64,000 bases of DNA, from positions 155,144 through 219,143 of the forward strand of contig JABCZL010000013.1 of the NCBI GenBank assembly GCA_013289685.1, given 5' to 3'. The notes under the pieces were generated by a model that saw nothing but the letters and a program-made list of their open reading frames with translations, was not told the DNA's origin and did not search any database. Positions 1 through 8,106 of the stretch are shown here, one piece after another. Source of the DNA: Acidobacteriota bacterium (GTDB lineage: Bacteria > Acidobacteriota > Terriglobia > Terriglobales > Acidobacteriaceae). The position numbers and the translations under genes were made by a program. Each line of letters begins with the position of its first letter. Positions within the stretch are counted from its first letter, which is position 1.

Positions 1-1
1 C

Positions 2-379
2 CGCAGCAAGTCCGCAACGCTGACTGAAGCCGAGTTACGGATCATGAACGTGCTCTGGGATCGTGGTTCCGCGACCGTCCACGAGGTGCTTGAGGCTCTT
101 CCCGCTAGGCCCGCCTTGGCCTACAACTCCATCCTGACGATCATTCGTATTCTGGAGAAAAAGGGATACGTGAAGCACGTCAAGGACGAAGACAAGCGTG
201 CTCACGTGTTTATGCCGCAAGTGAACCGAAAAGACGCTACTCGGTTCGAAGTGCGGCATCTGGTCAGCCGCTTCTTCGGCAACTCCCGCGAACAGCTCGT
301 GCTGAACGTGCTGGAAGAGACGAGTATTGACGCGGAAGAGCTCGATCGCCTGCGCCAGTTGCTGGAAAGGAGTAAGTGA
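2..379 (+). CDS. BlaI/MecI-family transcriptional repressor (5' truncated by window)
   Basis: Winged-helix repressor of the BlaI/MecI/CopY family, which binds DNA as a dimer and is removed by cleavage when the partner M56 membrane protease is triggered. The frame is open from base 2 and reads SATLTEAELRIMNVLWDRG, the usual N-terminal helix of the family, so the ATG at 44 is internal and the true start lies before the window. The wing region (ILEKKGYVKHVKDEDKRAHVF) and the C-terminal dimerisation helices follow, and the end is intact. The M56 gene starts 7 bases after the stop, so the two form a pair. Family assignment is firm; the target genes cannot be told, and no beta-lactamase gene is present. 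Confidence 0.9.
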   Translation, partial: RSKSATLTEAELRIMNVLWDRGSATVHEVLEALPARPALAYNSILTIIRILEKKGYVKHVKDEDKRAHVFMPQVNRKDATRFEVRHLVSRFFGNSREQLVLNVLEETSIDAEELDRLRQLLERSK

Positions 380-386
380 ACCGACC

Positions 387-1859
387 ATGACTGCGGCGAT
401 GTCTGCGACGATGACGGCGGCGCTCAACCTGAATGCGATTGCCCAAACCTCCGCGGTTCAGATCGTGGACTGCCTGGTCGAGGGCACGCTCATCGCCATC
501 TTCGCCGGCTTGATGCTGGGTGTGACTCGCCGGCAGAATTCGCGCACCCGATTTGCAGTATGGTTTTCCGCCCTCATCGCGATCGCGACCTTGCCCTTGT
601 TCGAGGGTGCATGGTGGCCGAGCGTGGGCAATAGTTTTGCAGTGACAGCGACCCGGCCGGCAATCACACTCCCCGGCTCCTGGGCGCTTTACTTATTCGG
701 AGCGTGGGCCTCGATCGCGGTTTGGTTCTTAGCAGGCGTCGGCCGAGGTCTGTGGCATCTGCATGTTCTCCGCAAGAGTTGCGTCCCGGTCGATCCCTCC
801 GGGTTGCCGCCTCAACTGCGGCAAACGCTGCAAGGCGGCCAAACTAGGCGGGTAGCGCTCTGCCTTTCCGATCGAGTGCAGGTTCCGACGGCCATCGGCT
901 TGGTGAAACCCGCGGTGATCATCCCGCGATGGGTGGTGCAGGAACTTTCTCCCGACGAACTGAACCAGATCCTGCTCCATGAACTCGCGCATCTGCGCCG
1001 TTGGGACGATTGGACGAATCTCGTTCAGAAGATTGTGAAGGCGCTCTTCTTCTTCCATCCCGCGGTGTGGTGGATCGAGAACAAAGTTTCCCTGGAACGC
1101 GAAATGGCCTGCGATGATGCCGTGCTGGCACAAACCGCAAGTCCGCGGGCATACGCCGAGTGCTTGGCGCACCTCGCCGAGAAAACTCTGATTCAGCGCA
1201 GCGTTGCGCTGGCCCAGGCGGCCCTCGGGCGGATTCGCCAAACCTCGCTGCGCGTGGCTCAGATTCTCGACGTGAATCGCCCCACCGGGATCGGCCGCGC
1301 CTGGAAGCCTGCTGTATCCCTCGTGGCCGCATTCGCCATGGTCTGTGTCATCGGCATTTCCAGAGCGCCGCGACTGGTTGCGTTTCGTGATAGTGAGAAT
1401 AGTCGCGCTGAGATGCCAGACGCTTCCATCAACGCCGGGAGCGGACGCTTTGCAACGTCGCTGCCAATCGTTAATGTGAGCGCGAAAGTCGTGGCTCAGC
1501 CCCATCATCAGATTGCAGGTGCCCCATTTCTCGCGCGTCCTGTGCGCGAGAAGTGGGGAATTCCAAAAGCGAAGCTGACTGTACGCGCGCCTCATCGCAA
1601 AGCCAACGAGGAACAGATCGCCGCGATGCGGCCCATACCTGCACAACAGAGCGCCGTCAGCATGGTCCACGAAACCAATGTTCGCCTGACCAATGCGAAT
1701 GCAGTCCCAGTCGCCTTCACGGAGACATTCTTTGTGGTGGTTGAAGGCCGCGAGAATGCTACCGATCAGCCGGTATTCCAGATCCAGTTGTGGCACGTGC
1801 TGGTGCTGCATCCGGTCGTCGATCCCGACAGCAACAGAACTCCGCCGAAACAAACTTAG
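387..1859 (+). CDS. M56 (BlaR1-like) membrane metallopeptidase
   Basis: Integral membrane zinc protease of family M56, the sensor-transducer partner of BlaI-type repressors. The N-terminal half (490 aa in total) holds several hydrophobic helices. The zinc motif HELAH lies at residues 198-202, followed by RRWDDW, the FHPAVWWI segment and EREMACDDAVL typical of BlaR1/MecR1. The C-terminal third is low in conservation and has no penicillin-binding sensor domain, so the signal is unlikely to be a beta-lactam acylating the protein. Start 387 was chosen because the frame before it overlaps the end of the blaI gene; AAAGGAG lies about 14 bases upstream. A hairpin repeat found elsewhere in this window is embedded in frame at 1518-1560. 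Confidence 0.88.
   Translation: MTAAMSATMTAALNLNAIAQTSAVQIVDCLVEGTLIAIFAGLMLGVTRRQNSRTRFAVWFSALIAIATLPLFEGAWWPSVGNSFAVTATRPAITLPGSWALYLFGAWASIAVWFLAGVGRGLWHLHVLRKSCVPVDPSGLPPQLRQTLQGGQTRRVALCLSDRVQVPTAIGLVKPAVIIPRWVVQELSPDELNQILLHELAHLRRWDDWTNLVQKIVKALFFFHPAVWWIENKVSLEREMACDDAVLAQTASPRAYAECLAHLAEKTLIQRSVALAQAALGRIRQTSLRVAQILDVNRPTGIGRAWKPAVSLVAAFAMVCVIGISRAPRLVAFRDSENSRAEMPDASINAGSGRFATSLPIVNVSAKVVAQPHHQIAGAPFLARPVREKWGIPKAKLTVRAPHRKANEEQIAAMRPIPAQQSAVSMVHETNVRLTNANAVPVAFTETFFVVVEGRENATDQPVFQIQLWHVLVLHPVVDPDSNRTPPKQT
1518..1560. repeat. Hairpin repeat family B, copy inside the M56 gene
   Basis: A near-perfect inverted repeat (arms around TTCTCGCGCG and CGCGAGAA, flanked by GCCCC and GGGG). 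It matches the intergenic copy at 50149-50190 with only a few differences in the loop and at the edge, and is related to copies at 40048-40085 and 62952-62992. Here it lies inside the coding sequence and is translated in frame as part of the poorly conserved C-terminal region of the M56 protein. Confidence 0.85.
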
Positions 1860-1915
1860 TCATGAAATCAAGAACATGAAATGCAGCAACCGAGGGCCGG
1901 AACAGCGATCTCAGG

Positions 1916-1931
1916 AACTAACGAATTAGTT
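1916..1931. promoter_or_regulatory. Inverted repeat upstream of the protease gene
   Basis: Perfect 6+4+6 inverted repeat AACTAACGAATTAGTT, ending 30 bases before the start of the Do-like protease and outside any likely gene. Its size suits an operator for a dimeric repressor; the BlaI homologue upstream is one candidate, which is inference only. Confidence 0.4.
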
Positions 1932-1961
1932 GTACGTATCTTGAAAAGGAGTAACTCAACA

Positions 1962-3524
1962 ATGAATGCAGGAATGCAGTTGCAAGACAGCACAGTGAAA
2001 GACAAAGCAAAGAAATGGACGCGGCGTTTCGCGGTGCCGATGCTGGCACTCGCGCTGGTCGGCGCGTTCACAACCTATGAATGCGTAAAGCCCGCCGCTG
2101 CAAGCGCCGCTGCCGCCGCGCCCGCTGCCGCGCCCCTCGATGCCGACAGCGTCGGCGCTCTGCTCGCCCTCGACAAGGCCATGGAAACCCTGGCGGCGCG
2201 GGTCACTCCGGCGGTCGTAAATGTCACCGTAACCTCGCGATCGAAACCAGAAATGACAGGCAAGGAAATGCCAGAAGACATGCAACAGTTTTTTGGCCAG
2301 CAGAATCCGTTTGGGCAAGGCTTTGGCCCGCGCATGCACGGCCAACCTCAAATCGAGCACGGCATGGGCAGCGGCGTCGTGATCTCCCCTGACGGCTACA
2401 TCGTAACCAACAACCACGTAATCGACGGAGCAGTCGACATCCGCGTGACCACCAGCAATCGCCGCGTGCTGAAAGCGAAACTGGTTGGCGCCGATCCCCT
2501 CACGGACCTCGCAGTCCTGAAGGTGAGTGCGACCGATCTGGCGAGCGCCCCCTGGGGCGACTCGAAAGAAGTCCGGCCCGGTCAGACTGTGCTGGCCTTC
2601 GGCAATCCCTACGGATTTCGCTTTACCGTAACTCGCGGAATTGTGAGCGCGGTGAATCGGGCAAACCCGGACCCCACCAATCCCAGCAAACCCGGTGAGT
2701 TCATCCAGACGGACGCGGCCATCAACCCCGGCAACTCCGGCGGGCCGCTCGTCGATGCGCGTGGCCAGGTCGTTGGCATCAACACCTTCCTGATTTCTCC
2801 TTCGGGCACGTTCTCAGGAATGGGATTCGCGATTCCCACCCAGATCGTGCGGCCAACGGTTGAGACGCTGATCCGCTACGGCAAAGTCAGCCACGGCCAC
2901 ATCGGAATCGGCATCGCGGACATCACCCCCGAAAACGCGAAGTTCTTCGACGAGTCAAACCCGACTGGCGGTGTGGTGACGCAAGTTGAGCCCGACTCAC
3001 CCGGTGCCAAGGCCGGCCTGCAGATCGGCGACGTCATCACCGAAATCGATGGCCAAAAGGTCAGCGATGCTGGCGAACTTCAGGTGCTGGTCGGACAGAA
3101 ACAGCCCGGTAGCAAGATTTCTCTCAGCGTTCTGCGCGGGGGCAAGAGCATGACGATTCCGGTCACGCTGGAGGAATTAGGCAGCCGCAAGGATGACAGC
3201 GGCGACAACTCGGGCGAAGGCCACGGAAAAATGCGCTGGGGCATCGGCCTCGGCGACCTTACGCCGGAACTGCGCGACCAGCTTCAGGTCTCGCATGACG
3301 TCCACGGAGCTGTGATCGAGCAGGTACAACCGGGGAGTTCCGCGGACAATGCTGGACTGCAGCAGGGCGACATCATCCTCGAAGTGAATCGCCACAAAGT
3401 CCAGAATGCGAGCGATGTGCAGCAGGCCTTGTCGAACGTGACCAAGGGCGAAGATGCCCTGTTGCTCGTCCATTCGAACGGCGGTAACAGCTTCCGGGTG
3501 CTGCATTCTCCCGAAAGCAACTAG
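1962..3524 (+). CDS. Do/DegP-family periplasmic serine protease with two PDZ domains
   Basis: Trypsin-like envelope protease/chaperone of the HtrA (DegP/DegQ) family, 520 aa. An N-terminal hydrophobic segment (about residues 27-45) acts as signal or anchor. The catalytic triad is visible: His152 in NNHVID, Asp182 in LTDLAVLK and Ser259 in GNSGGPL. Two PDZ domains follow (about residues 315-405 and 430-515), each with its GLQ.GD(I/V)I core. Start 1962 is preceded by AAAAGGAG at good spacing; the frame extends further upstream without a better site. It lies 102 bases after the M56 gene, in the same direction. The combination suggests envelope stress proteolysis, though shared regulation is not shown. 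Confidence 0.93.
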   Translation: MNAGMQLQDSTVKDKAKKWTRRFAVPMLALALVGAFTTYECVKPAAASAAAAAPAAAPLDADSVGALLALDKAMETLAARVTPAVVNVTVTSRSKPEMTGKEMPEDMQQFFGQQNPFGQGFGPRMHGQPQIEHGMGSGVVISPDGYIVTNNHVIDGAVDIRVTTSNRRVLKAKLVGADPLTDLAVLKVSATDLASAPWGDSKEVRPGQTVLAFGNPYGFRFTVTRGIVSAVNRANPDPTNPSKPGEFIQTDAAINPGNSGGPLVDARGQVVGINTFLISPSGTFSGMGFAIPTQIVRPTVETLIRYGKVSHGHIGIGIADITPENAKFFDESNPTGGVVTQVEPDSPGAKAGLQIGDVITEIDGQKVSDAGELQVLVGQKQPGSKISLSVLRGGKSMTIPVTLEELGSRKDDSGDNSGEGHGKMRWGIGLGDLTPELRDQLQVSHDVHGAVIEQVQPGSSADNAGLQQGDIILEVNRHKVQNASDVQQALSNVTKGEDALLLVHSNGGNSFRVLHSPESN

Positions 3525-3532
3525 TCAAATCA

Positions 3533-3569
3533 CGCCGCGCTCCCTTCATCGCAAGGAGGGAGTGCGGCG
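3533..3569. terminator. Hairpin after the protease gene
   Basis: Imperfect inverted repeat with 15-base arms (CGCCGCGCTCCCTTC against GGAGGGAGTGCGGCG) just after the protease stop codon. It has no T-run, so it may be a transcript-stabilising hairpin or repeat rather than an intrinsic terminator. Confidence 0.45.
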
Positions 3570-3660
3570 CATCACACACTGCGCTGCCGCGAAGCAGTGA
3601 AGCTCAAAGAGAAAGTCCGGAAGAAACGGGAAGTCCGGTTGGAACGGGAAGTCCCGGTAG

Positions 3661-3735
3661 GAACGTGGAAGAGCGGCCCTTCCAGGGCCGCGTAAGTGGA
3701 CCGACATGTGAGCGGGCTTCAGCCCCCGTGGCTCG
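3661..3735. repeat. Intergenic repeat family A (GTGGAAGAGCGGC type)
   Basis: GC-rich element with two short hairpins: GCGGCCCTTCCAGGGCCGC and GCGGGCTTCAGCCCCCGTG. The same order of units, starting GTGGAAGAGCGGC, recurs at 61143-61212. The bases just before it (3619-3665) carry direct repeats of GGAAGTCC. It fills the gap between two convergent genes. Confidence 0.75.
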
Positions 3736-3756
3736 GATGGTCATGCGCAAGCCGTA

Positions 3757-4977
3757 TCACCCCCGCGGCACCTGCGCCAGATTCACCACGCTCCAGACCA
3801 CGTAAGCCGCCATCATCCCCACAATGCACGCCATCACCAGCGGACGGTAACTCGTCTCCAGCAAATCGGCCAGCACGCCCGACACGAAGATGAACAGAAA
3901 TGGAATCGCCGCGAGCAGAAATCCCGCACCCGCGACGTGCGGATGCGCCATCCCCAGCCCAATGAACAACACCGCGACCAGCAGCGGCGCAGTGTTGCCA
4001 AAATAACGCGTGCGAGGCCACGCGCCATAAGTCACCACCGCCACCGGAAGCCCGAGCGCGAGCGCTGGACACGCGCGACCAATTTGCACCGCGACCTGCT
4101 TATAGACTCCAAGCACGGTGAACCCCCGCCAGGTCGCTCCCCAGAACTCAGCGTGACGCATGCTCTGGGCGAAAGCGTGCGCGTGAAAAAAGTAGATCGC
4201 AAACAGCAGAACAAATCCCACGACACAAGCCGCGATCCAGATGACGACTCCTGCCTGCCGCCGCACCGGGGCCACGTAAAGCAGGAAGCCCAGAGCCATC
4301 GGAGCCAGCACGATGAGTGAGAACTGCGATCCCACTGCGATGGCCAGCGAAACTCCGAGCAACACGATGCGCCGCCAGTTCCACAGCACCACTTCTCGCG
4401 GCGCATAAAGCGTATGCGCGACGGCGATGGCCGTGAAGATAGTCCCAAACGCTCCCCAGGCCGCAACGATCTCCGGTTCGGTATGCCACACCGCGCTCGC
4501 CTGAATCAGCGAGGGCGAGAAACAGTAGAAGGTGAGGGCGACAAATCCGCCGGTGTTCCCGCACAGCCGTCGCGCGACATACCACAACGAGGCGCCTAGA
4601 AAGAGGCCGCAGGCAAGAAACGGAATCCGTGGCAGCCAACGCCAGTACGCAGCCGCATCACCGCCAAAATCCCGCGGCCAAACCAGCAGCGGTGCGGCGG
4701 ACAGCACCGAAAGCAGCGGCGACTGCTCGGTGTCGAAGCTGTCGAGGGTGACTGCGATATTCGCGTCTGGGTTCAAGTATGGGGCGGCGGCGGTGCCGCG
4801 ACCGTGCAACTGCTTCCACCCTTCGCCAATACGGATGGCCTCTGCGCCGTCCGGCTCGTGACCCGCGCGCAACTCGGCATGCGCCAGCCACAAGGCCTGC
4901 GCCAGAAAACAGAGCAGCAGCAGTCCGGCGAGAAATTGCGGACGTCCAAAGCGTTCGCGGGTGAAATATGGGCGCAT
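3757..4977 (-). CDS. Multi-pass membrane protein, probable glycosyltransferase 39-like
   Basis: 406 aa with about ten hydrophobic helices spread along the whole length. The layout suits lipid-linked sugar transferases of the GT39/GT-C fold: a first helix, an extracytoplasmic loop with acidic residues (LDSFDTEQSPLLSVLSAAP, resembling the D/E-rich loop and the QPPL-type motif), then helices with ASLWYVARRL and the membrane bundle. No further domain is seen. It stands alone, convergent with the protease and divergent from the CPBP gene. The substrate cannot be inferred; assignment rests on topology and weak motif likeness. Confidence 0.55.
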   Translation of the reverse strand: MRPYFTRERFGRPQFLAGLLLLCFLAQALWLAHAELRAGHEPDGAEAIRIGEGWKQLHGRGTAAAPYLNPDANIAVTLDSFDTEQSPLLSVLSAAPLLVWPRDFGGDAAAYWRWLPRIPFLACGLFLGASLWYVARRLCGNTGGFVALTFYCFSPSLIQASAVWHTEPEIVAAWGAFGTIFTAIAVAHTLYAPREVVLWNWRRIVLLGVSLAIAVGSQFSLIVLAPMALGFLLYVAPVRRQAGVVIWIAACVVGFVLLFAIYFFHAHAFAQSMRHAEFWGATWRGFTVLGVYKQVAVQIGRACPALALGLPVAVVTYGAWPRTRYFGNTAPLLVAVLFIGLGMAHPHVAGAGFLLAAIPFLFIFVSGVLADLLETSYRPLVMACIVGMMAAYVVWSVVNLAQVPRG

Positions 4978-5057
4978 AAGGTCGAGCCGAGTGTTTTACC
5001 ATGGCGGAGGCGGTTTGCGGGAAAGATTGCGAACGAGACTGCGAAGACCGGCGTGCA

Positions 5058-6077
5058 ATGAGTGAACTCCATGTCAACACGGAGAGCAGTGCAGCGCAGA
5101 ATCCCGCGCCAGATCCCGCGCCGTCCACTCCCAACTTCGCCGTTGCAACTCAACCTTCGTACGCTCGTACTTTGTTTCTGGGCCCGGACGGCCTGCGCCC
5201 AGGCTGGGGATTCATTTTCTATCTGGTGACGTTCTACTTCCTCCAGAAGGTAGCCGGGGACTTGTTGTCGTTGAAGGATTTCGGCGCCAGCGGTCTTTGG
5301 TCCATGATGCTGGGAGAGTCAGGTAGCCTGGTCGCGGCATTGATTCCGGCGGTTGTGTTGGCCCGAGTCGAGGGTCGTCCGTGGAAAGTGTATGGGTTGC
5401 CGGGAAAGCTCGCCTTCGGACGCTTGTTCTGGATCGGTGCGTTGTGGGGATTCGCCGGGATTTCCCTGCTGATGTTCGCGCTTTACGGGCTGCACGCCTT
5501 TGCCTTCGGCCATGTCATCCTGCATGGCGTTCGCTTGCTGCGGTTCGCTGCGTTCTGGGCGGCGATGTTTCTCCTGGTAGGACTGTTCGAAGAGTTTTGC
5601 CTGCGCGGATACTTGCAGTTCACGCTGGCACGTGGGGTCGGCTTCTGGCCCGCTGCAGTGGTTCTGTCCTGTGGTTTCGGTTTGACTCACGTGCAAAACG
5701 ACGGCGAGCAATGGAGAGGCCTGCTGGCAGCGGCGCTGATCGGCTTCTTCTTTTGCCTGACGCTGCGCCGGACCGGCAATCTTTGGTTTGCCGTGGGCTT
5801 TCACGCTGCGTGGGATTGGGGCGAGACTTTTTTCTACTCCGTCCCGGACAGCGGAATGGTTGGTCCCGGTCACCTGCTGAGTTCGTCACACCGCGGTGCT
5901 GATTGGCTGAGCGGGGGCCCGGTCGGCCCGGAGGGCAGTGCGCTCTGCTTCGTGGTGGTTGCGGTGATTTGGATTGCGTTCGACCGGATGTATCCGCAAG
6001 CAGAAGTGCACGGTGAACAGGCGACATTGCCGCTACCAGCGACAGCAGGTTCCTCGTCGCTGCGCTCCTCGGAATGA
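5058..6077 (+). CDS. CPBP-family intramembrane glutamic endopeptidase
   Basis: Membrane protease of the CPBP (Abi/CAAX-protease-like) family, 339 aa. The diagnostic motifs are visible: EEFCLRGYLQ (EExxxR, catalytic glutamates), the FGLTHVQN helix with its histidine, and FAVGFHAAWDW late in the protein. About eight transmembrane helices surround them. The first 45 residues are polar and proline-rich. ATG 5058 (MSELHVN) was chosen over ATG 5001 because the extra 19 residues are unlike the family and crowd the divergent promoter. Bacterial members are linked to prenyl-protein-like processing, bacteriocin immunity or signalling; nothing nearby indicates which applies. Confidence 0.85.
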   Translation: MSELHVNTESSAAQNPAPDPAPSTPNFAVATQPSYARTLFLGPDGLRPGWGFIFYLVTFYFLQKVAGDLLSLKDFGASGLWSMMLGESGSLVAALIPAVVLARVEGRPWKVYGLPGKLAFGRLFWIGALWGFAGISLLMFALYGLHAFAFGHVILHGVRLLRFAAFWAAMFLLVGLFEEFCLRGYLQFTLARGVGFWPAAVVLSCGFGLTHVQNDGEQWRGLLAAALIGFFFCLTLRRTGNLWFAVGFHAAWDWGETFFYSVPDSGMVGPGHLLSSSHRGADWLSGGPVGPEGSALCFVVVAVIWIAFDRMYPQAEVHGEQATLPLPATAGSSSLRSSE

Positions 6078-6176
6078 CAAGCGTTCAAAGGCCGCGCCGT
6101 TCCGGTTTGGGAGCCGAACGCGCCGAAAGTGCGGCGGCACAAGCTTCCTATTTCCCGCGCCCTCTATACTAACTGC

Positions 6177-8063
6177 ATGACCCCAGAGTCCGACCTGCTC
6201 ACGCCCTTGCGTCGCTACTGGGGATACAGTTCGTTCCGGCCCTTGCAGGAGCGGATCGTGCGCAGCCTGCTCGCCGGACACGACACTTGCGTCGTGATGC
6301 CGACCGGAGGAGGTAAGTCTCTGTGCTACCAGTTGCCGGCAGTCGTGTCGGAACGAACCACGGTGGTGATTTCTCCGCTGATTGCGCTGATGCAGGATCA
6401 GGCGGCGCAACTGGCGCAGATGGGAATTCCGGCCGCAGTCCTCAACAGTTCCGTGAGCAACGAGGAACAGGGTCGCGTGATCCGGCAGGCGCGGGAGGGC
6501 GCTTTCCGGCTGTTGTATCTGTCTCCCGAGCGTCTGCAGCGCGCCGATACGCTGGGATGGCTGCAGCAGGTGCCGATTTCATTTTTTGCGATCGATGAAG
6601 CGCACTGCATCTCCGAGTGGGGACACGAATTCCGGCCCGAGTACCGGCAGTTGAGCAGCCTGCGAGGGAAGTTCCCGGATCGTCCCATCGCAGCGTTTAC
6701 GGCGAGCGCCACGCACCATGTGCGGCACGACATTCTGGCGCAACTCCAGTTGCGCAATCCCGATAAATACATTGCCAGCTTCCATCGCCCGAACCTGCGC
6801 TACCTGGTGCGCCAGTGCGACAGCGTGGAGCACACCGCGCTGCTGGTGACCGCGCTCCGCCATTACGAAGAGGGCAATGTGATCGTCTACTCGCCCACGA
6901 TTAGCAAAGTGGAAGAGACTGTCGACTTTTTAGAAGACCAGGGAATCGCCGCCGTGGGCTATCACGCCAAGATGGACAGCAGCGATCGCCGCCGCAATCA
7001 GGAGCGTTGGATGTCGGACGAAGTGCGCGTGCTCGTGGGTACGATCGCCTTCGGGCTGGGCATCAACAAGGCGACGGTTCGGGCCGTTATCCATCTCGCG
7101 CTGCCGAAGTCAGTGGAGCAGTTTTATCAGGAAGCAGGCCGTGCCGGGCGCGATGGAAAGTCCGCCGACTGCATTTTGCTATGGCGAAAACAGGATGCTG
7201 GGTTGCTCGGATACTTTGCTAACCAGATTCTGGACGCCGCCGAGCGCGATCGGGCATGGCAGCGGTATCACACAATTCGCGGGTTCGCGGAGTCGGGGAA
7301 ATGCCGTCACCGCCAGATCTGTACCCATTTTGGCGAAACTCCGAAGTGGGCGTCGTGCGGAGGCTGCGACGTTTGTGGAGCCGCACCTGCATGGTTAACT
7401 GAAGTCATGACCCCGGCGGTCGCGCTCAAGGCCGTTTCGAGCAGGGGACTTAATGTGGCAGGCGCGGTGGCCGACGCTGATCAGGGATTGCGTGAGTATC
7501 TGCGCGAGTGGCGTCGCACGACCGCCAAAGAAAAGGGAACACCCGCCTACGTTGTGCTGCACGACACATCCCTGGACGAGATTTGTCGGCTGAAGCCGAA
7601 CTCGATCCCGGAACTGTTGAACATCACAGGAATTGGCGAGCGAAAAGCCGATCTCTATGGTCAAGGGATCCTCTCCGCTGTGCGACGGTATCGCGAAGGC
7701 GCGCGTGCTTCCGCCCCGCTGGAGATGAAAACGGCCCCAGCGCTGGAAACCTTGCAACTCCTTACGGAGGGCAAGACGTTCGCGGAGATTGCTCAGATTC
7801 GCGGCCGTCAGCTCTCGACGGTGGTGAACGCGGCCGCCAATCTGGTCGAGAAAGGTGATCTGGAATTTCGTCCAGAATGGATCGACCGCAACAAGCTGGC
7901 CGTGATCGAGGCAGCGTGCGCGAAAATGGGTTTGGACAACCTGGAACGCCTGAAGCCGCTGAAAGAAGCTTTGCCTCCGGAAATAACGTATGACGAAATA
8001 CGCCTGGTCCTGGCTTGCCTGCGCCGGAAAAAGAGCCAGAGTCGGGCTGAGATTCCAGCATAG
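6177..8063 (+). CDS. recQ: ATP-dependent DNA helicase RecQ, RQC-less form with HRDC and C-terminal HTH
   Basis: 3'-5' superfamily 2 DNA helicase of recombination and fork repair, 628 aa. Walker A is MPTGGGKS (Lys47), Walker B is DEAH at 140-143, and motif VI reads QEAGRAGRDG. The zinc-binding cysteines are at 376, 382, 394, 397 and 400. The zinc module is followed almost at once by an HRDC-like domain (about 435-510), so the usual RQC winged helix is missing or very reduced; the C-terminus ends in a helix-turn-helix segment (FAEIAQIRGRQLSTVVN) resembling the HTH_40 module of some RecQ proteins. Start 6177 fits the normal RecQ N-terminus; the open frame upstream is not conserved in type. Confidence 0.93.
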   Translation: MTPESDLLTPLRRYWGYSSFRPLQERIVRSLLAGHDTCVVMPTGGGKSLCYQLPAVVSERTTVVISPLIALMQDQAAQLAQMGIPAAVLNSSVSNEEQGRVIRQAREGAFRLLYLSPERLQRADTLGWLQQVPISFFAIDEAHCISEWGHEFRPEYRQLSSLRGKFPDRPIAAFTASATHHVRHDILAQLQLRNPDKYIASFHRPNLRYLVRQCDSVEHTALLVTALRHYEEGNVIVYSPTISKVEETVDFLEDQGIAAVGYHAKMDSSDRRRNQERWMSDEVRVLVGTIAFGLGINKATVRAVIHLALPKSVEQFYQEAGRAGRDGKSADCILLWRKQDAGLLGYFANQILDAAERDRAWQRYHTIRGFAESGKCRHRQICTHFGETPKWASCGGCDVCGAAPAWLTEVMTPAVALKAVSSRGLNVAGAVADADQGLREYLREWRRTTAKEKGTPAYVVLHDTSLDEICRLKPNSIPELLNITGIGERKADLYGQGILSAVRRYREGARASAPLEMKTAPALETLQLLTEGKTFAEIAQIRGRQLSTVVNAAANLVEKGDLEFRPEWIDRNKLAVIEAACAKMGLDNLERLKPLKEALPPEITYDEIRLVLACLRRKKSQSRAEIPA

Positions 8064-8106
8064 CAATCCCGTAACTCATCGATCGGACGTATAATCCGAC
8101 GCAAAG

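Noticed and set aside
729..1853. 374-codon open frame on the minus strand
   Set aside because: Antisense to the M56 peptidase gene, which has a complete HELAH motif and conserved flanks.
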